In this document: piece by piece, positions 58,534 through 64,000 of the stretch
How positions within the stretch are numbered: the first letter of the stretch is position 1
Layout of the letters: each line of letters begins with the position of its first letter
Assembly (NCBI RefSeq): GCF_004297105.1
Contig: NZ_SCVE01000020.1
Span: 1 to 64,000 of the forward strand
DNA from: Herbiconiux sp.
GTDB taxonomy: Bacteria; Actinomycetota; Actinomycetes; Actinomycetales; Microbacteriaceae
Length of the DNA stretch: 64,000 nucleotides
Direction: 5' to 3'
The notes under the pieces: model-generated
What the model saw: only the letters and a program-made list of their open reading frames with translations
The model's database searches: none
Told to the model about the DNA's origin: nothing
Program-made: the position numbers and the translations under genes

Positions 58534-59532
58534 TCAGTCGCGGCCGAGGAGGGCGAGACTGTCGACGACGCGGTTGGAGAAGCCCCACTCGTTGTCGTAC
58601 CAGGCCACGACCTTCACGTGGCGCCCGTCGACCCGGGTGAGGGCGGAGTCGAAGATCGCCGACGACGGGTTGCCCGTGATGTCGCTCGACACCAGCGCAT
58701 CGCTCGTGTATTCCAGGATGCCGGCCAGCCACCCCTCGGCGGCAGCGCGGTAGGCGGCGAGCACCTCATCGCGGGTGACGTCGCGAGTCACCGTGGTGTT
58801 GAGCTCGACGATCGACCCCACGGGCACCGGCACGCGGATGGAGTCGCCCGAGAGCTTGCCGTCGAGCTGCGGCAGCACGAGACCGATGGCCTTGGCGGCC
58901 CCCGTGGTTGTGGGAACGATGTTCACACCGGCGGCACGAGCGCGACGGAGGTCGCGGTGCGGACCGTCCTGCAGGTTCTGCTCCTGAGTGTAGGCATGAA
59001 CCGTGGTCATGAACCCGTGCTCGATCCCCGCGAGCTCGTCGAGCACCGCGGCCAAGGGCGCCAGGGCGTTCGTGGTGCACGACGCATTCGACACGATGCG
59101 ATGACGGGCCGGATCGTAAGCGGCGGTGTTGACGCCATAGGCGAGCGTCACGTCGGCGCCGTCGGCCGGGGCGCTCACGAGCACGCGCTTCGCGCCCGCC
59201 TGGAGATGGGCGCCCGCCGCGCCAGCGGAGGTGAACCGGCCCGTCGATTCGAGGGCGACGTCGATGTCGAGTTCCGCCCAGGGCAGCTGAGCGGGATCGC
59301 GTTCCGCGAGCACCTGGATGCGCCGTCCGGCGACGACGAGCACGTCACCGTCGACGGACACCGGGTGATTCAGCCGCCCCTGGGAGCTGTCGTAGCGGAG
59401 GAGGTGCGCGAGCGCCTCCGGATCCGTGAGGTCGTTGATGGCGACCACCTCGAGCGAGCTGTCGCGGGCGAGGAGTGCGCGGAGCGTGTTGCGGCCGATG
59501 CGGCCGAAGCCGTTGATGGCGATTCTGGTCAT
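58534..59532 (-). CDS. gap: Glyceraldehyde-3-phosphate dehydrogenase
   Basis: 332 residues. NAD fold INGFGRIGRNTLRALL, catalytic SNASCTTNALAPL (Cys) and the C-terminal WYDNEWGFSNRVVD. Single gene without pgk/tpi neighbours, so it may be a second copy or the NADP-linked type. Preceded by GGACATCTC; no clear operon. Confidence 0.94.
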   Translation of the reverse strand: MTRIAINGFGRIGRNTLRALLARDSSLEVVAINDLTDPEALAHLLRYDSSQGRLNHPVSVDGDVLVVAGRRIQVLAERDPAQLPWAELDIDVALESTGRFTSAGAAGAHLQAGAKRVLVSAPADGADVTLAYGVNTAAYDPARHRIVSNASCTTNALAPLAAVLDELAGIEHGFMTTVHAYTQEQNLQDGPHRDLRRARAAGVNIVPTTTGAAKAIGLVLPQLDGKLSGDSIRVPVPVGSIVELNTTVTRDVTRDEVLAAYRAAAEGWLAGILEYTSDALVSSDITGNPSSAIFDSALTRVDGRHVKVVAWYDNEWGFSNRVVDSLALLGRD

Positions 59533-59695
59533 GAGATGTCCTTTCGAAGCGATGCGGAGGAGCATCACCGTCTGTCTCGGCATCCATGTTCCGTGGGCGG
59601 TGGATGCCACGACAGTGGCTCCTTCGACAGGGTTCGCAAGCATCCGGCCAGCATCGGCGTCACCCGGCGCCAGGATCCCGCCAGTGCGCGGCGGG

Positions 59696-60643
59696 TCAGG
59701 CCGAGAAAGTGTGCCGGTACTCCTGGGGTGAGGTGCCGAGGATCTTCTTGAAGTGGAGGCGCAGATTCGCCCCCGTACCGAGGCCCACCCGGTGGGCGAT
59801 CTGCTCGACGGGGAGATCGCTGCGCTCCAGCAGTTCTCGCGCGACGTCGATGCGCGCACGCAGAACCCACTGCATCGGGGTGTACCCGGTGTCGGCCACG
59901 AAGCGCCGAGAGAAGGTGCGCTCCGATACCGCGGCGTTTCGGGCGAGCTGCGCCAGCGTCAGAGGTTCGCCGAGGTGCACGAGTGCCCATTCGCGGGTGC
60001 TCGCGAAGACGTCGCCGAGAGGCTCCGGCACACTCCGAGGCACGTATTGGGCCTGCCCACCGCTCCGGTAGGGCGCTGCCACCAAGCGGCGCGCCACGTG
60101 ATTCGAGAGCCCCACGCCGTGGTCGCGGCGCACGAGGTGCAGGCAGAGGTCGATGCCGGATGCGGCTCCCGCCGAGGTCAGCACCGTGCCCTCGTCGACG
60201 AACAGCACGTTCTCGTCGACGCGGACGAGTGGATGCCGCTCGGCCAGCGCTCTCGTGTAGTGCCAGTGCGTGGTGGCCCCTCTCCGGTCGAGGAGGCCGG
60301 TCGCGGCGAGGGCGAAGGCTCCGGTGGAGATCGCGGCGAGCCGGGCACCGCGGGAATGTGCGGCGATCAGGGCCGCGATGACGGCATCCGGGGGCTCCGT
60401 GGTGGCCGGATCGCGGTAACCGGGGATGAAGACCGTGTCGGCGCGCTCCAGGGCGTCGAGGCCCTCGGCCACGACGTAGGAGAGGCCGTCTCCCCCGGAG
60501 ACCTCGCCCGGGGCCGCGCCGCACACCCGCACGTCGTACGGCATGCTCGGGCGCGCCGAGAAGACCTGGGCGGGGATGCCCACATCGAGCGGTTTCGCGC
60601 CCTCGAGAACGAGCACGGCGACTCGGTGCGGAGTCTCGGCCAT
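59696..60643 (-). CDS. GlxA-type AraC-family regulator with DJ-1/PfpI domain
   Basis: 315 residues. The N-terminal DJ-1/PfpI domain has the elbow AISTGAFALAATGLL, in which Thr stands where many DJ-1 proteins have the reactive Cys. The C-terminal AraC HTH is LTLAQLARNAAVSERTFSRR and IAHRVGLGTGANLRLHFKKI. It probably senses a metabolite and activates a neighbouring or distant gene. Target not evident. Confidence 0.88.
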   Translation of the reverse strand: MAETPHRVAVLVLEGAKPLDVGIPAQVFSARPSMPYDVRVCGAAPGEVSGGDGLSYVVAEGLDALERADTVFIPGYRDPATTEPPDAVIAALIAAHSRGARLAAISTGAFALAATGLLDRRGATTHWHYTRALAERHPLVRVDENVLFVDEGTVLTSAGAASGIDLCLHLVRRDHGVGLSNHVARRLVAAPYRSGGQAQYVPRSVPEPLGDVFASTREWALVHLGEPLTLAQLARNAAVSERTFSRRFVADTGYTPMQWVLRARIDVARELLERSDLPVEQIAHRVGLGTGANLRLHFKKILGTSPQEYRHTFSA

Positions 60644-60653
60644 GGTGCACCTC

Positions 60654-62474
60654 TCAGTGGTTGGCCGCGCCCATCCAACGGCGCACGGTCACGATCCGGG
60701 ATTGGAGCTGGGTGACGCTGGCCTGGGCCACGGCCGGGCCGCCGCAGATGCGCCGGAGCTCGGCATGGATGAGGCCGTGCGGCTCGTTCGAGGTCTTCGA
60801 CCAGATTCCCACGAGCGAGTTCAGCAGGCTGCGCTGCTCCTTCAGCGTGCGGTAGAGCGGGGCGGGAACACCGCCCTGATCGGGCGTGTCGGCGCTCGGC
60901 CGGCCGGTCTTGGCGTGCTTCTGCTGACGCGCCTGGCGGTGCTGGAGGAGGTCTTTCACCTGATCGGGTTCGAGCAGCCCGGGAAGCCCGAGGAAGTCGA
61001 GCTCCTCCTCGCTGCCCACCACGGCCTCGAAGCCGAACTCTCCCCCGTCGTAGACCACGCGGTCGAAGGTTGCACCCGAGCTGAGGGCCTGGAAGTCGAA
61101 CTCCTGGGTCAGACCCTCCGAAGCCTTCTCGTCGCGGTTCGCCGCGGCCACCATGGCGTCTTCGGGGTTGTAGAAGTCGCCGTCGGGGTTCGAGCCGTCG
61201 TCACGCTTGTCGAGGGCGTGGTCGCGCTCCAGCTCGAGCTTCTCGGCGAGGGCCATCAGCGACGGCACGTTCGGCAGGAAGATCGACGCGGTCTCGCCGC
61301 GGCGGCGGGCGCGCACGAAGCGGCCGACGGCCTGTGCGAAGAACAGCGGGGTGGATGCGCTGGTCGCGTAGACGCCCACGGCCAGACGCGGCACGTCGAC
61401 GCCCTCCGACACCATGCGCACGGCCACCATCCAGCGCTTCGAGGAGTTCGAGAACGACTCGATGCGGTCGGAGGCCTCTTTCTCGTCGGAGAGGACCACG
61501 GTGACGGGCTCCCCGCTGATCGCCTCGAGGATGGTGGCGTAGGCGCGCGCCACGGTCTGGTCGGTGGCGATCACGAGGCCGCCCGCATCCGGGATCGACT
61601 GCCGCACCTCGCTCAGGCGCTTGTCGGCGGCACCGAGCACCTGCGGGATCCAGTCGCCCGAGGGATCGAGCGCCGTTCGCCAGGCCTGCGACGTGATGTC
61701 TTTGGTGTTTCCCTCACCGAGGCGCGCCTCCATCTCGTCGCCCACCTTGGTGCGCCAGCGCATGTGGCCGGCGTAGACCATGAAGAGCACCGGGCGAACC
61801 ACGCCGTCTTTCAGAGCGCGGCCGTAGCCGTAGCTGTAGTCGCTGCGGGAGACGCGGATGCCGTGCTCATCCGGAGCGTACTCCACGAACGGAATGGGCG
61901 ACGTGTCGGAGCGGAAGGGCGTTCCGGTGAGCGACAGGCGGCGGGTGGCCGGCTCGAACGCCTCGCGCACGGCATCGCCCCAGCTGAGAGCGTCGCCGCC
62001 GTGGTGCACCTCGTCGAGGATGACCAGTGTGTTCGCACCCTGCGTGAGCTCGCGGTGGAGGGATGCGCGGGCCGCGACCTGCGCGTAGGTGATCGCCACC
62101 CCGTGGAAATGCCGGCCGAAGCGCGACTCGCTGTTGCGGAAGCCCGGGTTGAGCCGCACGCCGGCGCGGTCGGCGGCATCCGCCCACTGGCGCTTCAGGT
62201 GCTCGGTGGGCGCGACGACGATCACACGGTCGACGGTTCGGCGGTGCAGCAGCTCGGAGGCGAGGCGCAGGGCGAACGTGGTCTTGCCGGCCCCCGGCGT
62301 CGCGGCGGCGAGGAAGTCGCGTGGCTCGGTGGCGAAGTACGCGGTCAGCGCCTCCTCCTGCCAGGCCCGCAGCCGGCCCGCAGTACCCCACGGCGCTCGC
62401 GCCGGAAACGACGGCGAGAGGTGCCCCGCTGCACTCGTCCCGGGAGCGGGTTCGAAGAGCGGCTGATCGGTCAC
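60654..62474 (-). CDS. SF2 DEAD/DEAH-box helicase (type III restriction-like)
   Basis: 606 residues. Walker A AATPGAGKTTFALRLA, DEVHH in VILDEVHHGGDALSWGD, SLTGTPFRSD, and the late motif VRMVSEGVDVPRL with AVGRFVRARRR. The helicase core is followed by a 150-residue tail without nuclease motif. Often annotated as DEAD/DEAH helicase in actinobacteria. GTG 62474; the longer frame upstream to 62603 is not family-like. Confidence 0.88.
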   Translation of the reverse strand: MTDQPLFEPAPGTSAAGHLSPSFPARAPWGTAGRLRAWQEEALTAYFATEPRDFLAAATPGAGKTTFALRLASELLHRRTVDRVIVVAPTEHLKRQWADAADRAGVRLNPGFRNSESRFGRHFHGVAITYAQVAARASLHRELTQGANTLVILDEVHHGGDALSWGDAVREAFEPATRRLSLTGTPFRSDTSPIPFVEYAPDEHGIRVSRSDYSYGYGRALKDGVVRPVLFMVYAGHMRWRTKVGDEMEARLGEGNTKDITSQAWRTALDPSGDWIPQVLGAADKRLSEVRQSIPDAGGLVIATDQTVARAYATILEAISGEPVTVVLSDEKEASDRIESFSNSSKRWMVAVRMVSEGVDVPRLAVGVYATSASTPLFFAQAVGRFVRARRRGETASIFLPNVPSLMALAEKLELERDHALDKRDDGSNPDGDFYNPEDAMVAAANRDEKASEGLTQEFDFQALSSGATFDRVVYDGGEFGFEAVVGSEEELDFLGLPGLLEPDQVKDLLQHRQARQQKHAKTGRPSADTPDQGGVPAPLYRTLKEQRSLLNSLVGIWSKTSNEPHGLIHAELRRICGGPAVAQASVTQLQSRIVTVRRWMGAANH

Positions 62475-62698
62475 GATGTTCCATGCTAGCTGCGCTGGGC
62501 GCCTGTGCCGCTTCGCGGCGCAGCCGTCCAGGGGTCGCGCCGGCCCCTGCCCGGCACGACGCGACATGTTCGCGTGCCGTCGCTCCCGCGGCGGCGCGCT
62601 CACCCTGGGTCATCGAGTACGGCCCTCGGTTTTCGCTCACCCGCAACGTCGAGGTAAGGCTCGACATCCGGAGATAGTGTGTTCTCGGAAGGAGAATC

Positions 62699-63496
62699 AT
62701 GTCTCAACCGCACCCCTGGCGCCGTTACGTCGCTCTCGGAGACTCGTTCACCGAGGGGATCGGAGATCCGGAGCCCGACAGCCCCGGTGGTTTCCGCGGG
62801 TGGGCCGACCGGGTGGCCGAGACCCTCGCCACCACCGCCGACGGCGAGTTCTCCTATGCGAACCTGGCCATCCGGGGGCGTCTGCTGAAGCAGATCCTCG
62901 AGGAGCAGGTCGAACCCGCTCTGGCATTGCAGCCCGACCTGATCACGATCTCGGCGGGCGGCAACGATGTCATCCGCCCGGGCACCGACCCCGATGACAT
63001 CGCCGCGCGCTTCGAGGTGGGCATCCGCCAGCTGCGCCGTGATGGTGCGACCGTGGTCATCTTCACGGGAGTCGACACGAGCTTCACTCCCGTGTTCCGC
63101 GGCATCCGCGGCAAGGTCGCGATCTACAACGAGAACCTCCGCGTGATCGCCGACAAGCACGACTGCATCGTGGCCGATCAGTGGGGGCTCAAGGAGATCC
63201 AGGATCCCCGGATGTGGGACGAGGACCGTCTGCACCCCAATCCCCTCGGTCATCACGAGATCGCCCGCCTCGTGCTGCGATCGCTCAATGTCGACAACGA
63301 CCTGCAGCCCGGTGCCCCCGAGCCCCTGCCTCCCACGAGCTGGCGTCAGGCGCGTGCCGGCGACCTCGTGTGGGCGCGCACCCACTTCGTGCCCTGGGTG
63401 GTGCGCCGCATCACGCATCGCTCGAGCGGCGACGGCATCACACCGAAGCGCCCCACCCCCGAGACCGTCTCCGTGCACCACCCCGACGCCCCCTGA
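62699..63496 (+). CDS. GDSL/SGNH-family esterase
   Basis: 265 residues. Block I YVALGDSFTEGIGDP (Ser), block III GGND and block V DEDRLHPNPLGHHE (Asp, His) are present. No signal peptide, so it is cytosolic. The 224-base gap before it (62475-62698) holds the divergent promoters of this gene and the helicase; I see no other element there. Ends in front of a 26-bp hairpin. Confidence 0.92.
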   Translation: MSQPHPWRRYVALGDSFTEGIGDPEPDSPGGFRGWADRVAETLATTADGEFSYANLAIRGRLLKQILEEQVEPALALQPDLITISAGGNDVIRPGTDPDDIAARFEVGIRQLRRDGATVVIFTGVDTSFTPVFRGIRGKVAIYNENLRVIADKHDCIVADQWGLKEIQDPRMWDEDRLHPNPLGHHEIARLVLRSLNVDNDLQPGAPEPLPPTSWRQARAGDLVWARTHFVPWVVRRITHRSSGDGITPKRPTPETVSVHHPDAP

Positions 63497-63505
63497 CTCC
63501 CACAT

Positions 63506-63570
63506 CTCGTGGGGTCGCACGATTTGTCGCGAATTCACCGTTCACGCGACAAATCGTGCGACCCCACGAG
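63506..63570. terminator. Perfect 26-bp intergenic hairpin between convergent genes
   Basis: Arms 63506-63531 and 63545-63570 pair perfectly over 26 bp around the 13-base loop AATTCACCGTTCA. No U-tail. Lies between the esterase and the carboxypeptidase genes, which face each other. Same design as 51323-51382 (CGCG-closed stem, loop starting AA). Confidence 0.8.
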
Positions 63571-63581
63571 GGCGCGGGGCC

Positions 63582-64000
63582 CTAGCGCACGGGATGCGTG
63601 AGGCGCCAGGCCGCATCGGGGCCCGGGAGGTCGCTCGCGAGGGCGAGCGGCACGCTGTAGGTGGCGGGGTCGAGGGTGATACCGCTGAGTGAATAGTCGG
63701 CGCTGCCCACCACCGCTCCGGATGCGCCCGAGCCGATCGTGTCGAGCGAGGTCGTGCGGGTCACGTCGCTCTGCGACCAGACGGTCGCCTGCACCGACTC
63801 GGTGGCCACGACATCCGCGCTGTCGCCCCACTCCGTGGTGTAGGTGCCCACGACGTCGCCCGCGGTCACCACGGTGACGCTCTGGAAGCCGCTCTGGGCG
63901 CTCTGCAGAAGGGCGAGCACGGAGGCGTAGAGCGAGTCGTCGCTCGGCGCGCCCAGCACGACACCCACGAGCGTGACGGTGCGGTCGCCCACGGCGAAGC
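63582..64000 (-). CDS. C-terminal part of probable D-alanyl-D-alanine carboxypeptidase (partial)
   Basis: The frame is open to the window edge; 139 C-terminal residues are visible. VTLVGVVLGAPSDDSLYASVLALLQSA matches the end of the serine D,D-peptidase domain (after the KTG box), followed by a beta-rich C-terminal domain (VVGTYTTEWGDSADVVATES). The catalytic SxxK, SxN and KTG motifs lie outside the window. It trims peptidoglycan stem peptides outside the membrane. Confidence 0.6.
   Translation of the reverse strand, partial: FAVGDRTVTLVGVVLGAPSDDSLYASVLALLQSAQSGFQSVTVVTAGDVVGTYTTEWGDSADVVATESVQATVWSQSDVTRTTSLDTIGSGASGAVVGSADYSLSGITLDPATYSVPLALASDLPGPDAAWRLTHPVR

Noticed and set aside
57165..58640. 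Plus-strand frame of 491 codons opposite the POT transporter
   Set aside because: Composition (Glu, Arg, His, Gly, Asp) is that of an antisense frame of a membrane protein gene.
59579..59608. Inverted repeat GGCATCCA/TGGATGCC upstream of gap
   Set aside because: It contains the abundant GCATCC/GGATGC oligomer, so chance pairing of two copies is likely; it lies upstream of the start without promoter context.
60654..62474. SF2 helicase as part of a restriction or phage-defence system
   Set aside because: It lacks nuclease motifs, and its neighbours (GlxA-type regulator, esterase) are unrelated; no methylase or specificity gene is adjacent.

Overview
This window looks like chromosomal DNA of a high-GC Gram-positive bacterium, most likely a member of the Microbacteriaceae (Actinomycetota). 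The lineage evidence is the gene set: RbpA, the PafB/PafC WYL pair next to tatA/tatC, the mycothiol ligase MshC, an ArsC of the mycothiol-linked type, an accessory SecA, a TrmI-type tRNA methyltransferase and an FKBP-type lipoprotein. Codon use is strongly GC3-biased. I see no phage genes, insertion sequences, integrases or CRISPR arrays. No stretch longer than 300 bases lacks a gene.

Layout. 1-3.5 kb: glycerol/dihydroxyacetone island (glpF facing dhaK-dhaL-dhaM; the DhaM is fused to HPr). The dhaK-dhaL junction carries a 68-bp tandem duplication. 3.5-9.4 kb: a deazaflavin-type oxidoreductase, a small zinc-binding protein, a decayed adenine-methylase homologue, a DGPF protein plus ECF sigma pair, argG and a DUF1345 membrane protein. 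9.4-17.8 kb: a MarR-controlled dehydrogenase, an EF-G-binding-type zinc protein, accessory secA, a small membrane protein followed in frame by a His-rich relic, VOC and DHFR-like enzymes, a PucR-like regulator and a hormone-sensitive-lipase-type hydrolase. 18-22.5 kb: arsC with an unlisted small lipoprotein, homocysteine methyltransferase, RidA, a TetR/ABM pair and an ECF sigma with its membrane partner. 22.7-32.5 kb: export and detoxification genes (UvrA-like ABC protein with MFS exporter, TetR/tautomerase pair, MacB-type ABC exporter with adaptor and an amber-interrupted lipoprotein).

32.6-37.4 kb: HdeD-like protein, Nudix, SDR, NfeD-SPFH-phosphodiesterase module and rbpA. 37.4-45.1 kb: one compact minus-strand operon, pafB-pafC-(small membrane protein)-tatA-tatC-HelY-like helicase-lnt, with overlapping or near-touching genes. 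45.2-48.5 kb: secreted proteins (seven-bladed propeller, L,D-transpeptidase lipoprotein, FKBP lipoprotein). 48.6-55 kb: trmI, HAD phosphatase, PAC2 protein, mshC, uppP and an M20 peptidase. 55-64 kb: tRNA-Leu(GAG), a cytosolic molybdopterin oxidoreductase with a flavin reductase, VOC protein, POT peptide transporter, gap, GlxA-type regulator, SF2 helicase, GDSL esterase, and the 3' part of a probable D-Ala-D-Ala carboxypeptidase cut by the window edge.

Most of the window is ordinary housekeeping and accessory metabolism. The parts most worth a second look are the dhaK-dhaL repeat with its ATGA-coupled micro-ORFs, the methylase pseudoenzyme, the His-rich sequence in frame behind a stop codon, the amber-split lipoprotein, the two long intergenic hairpins of shared design, and a heptamer (GCATCCG/CGGATGC) that is strikingly frequent and appears to override codon preference.
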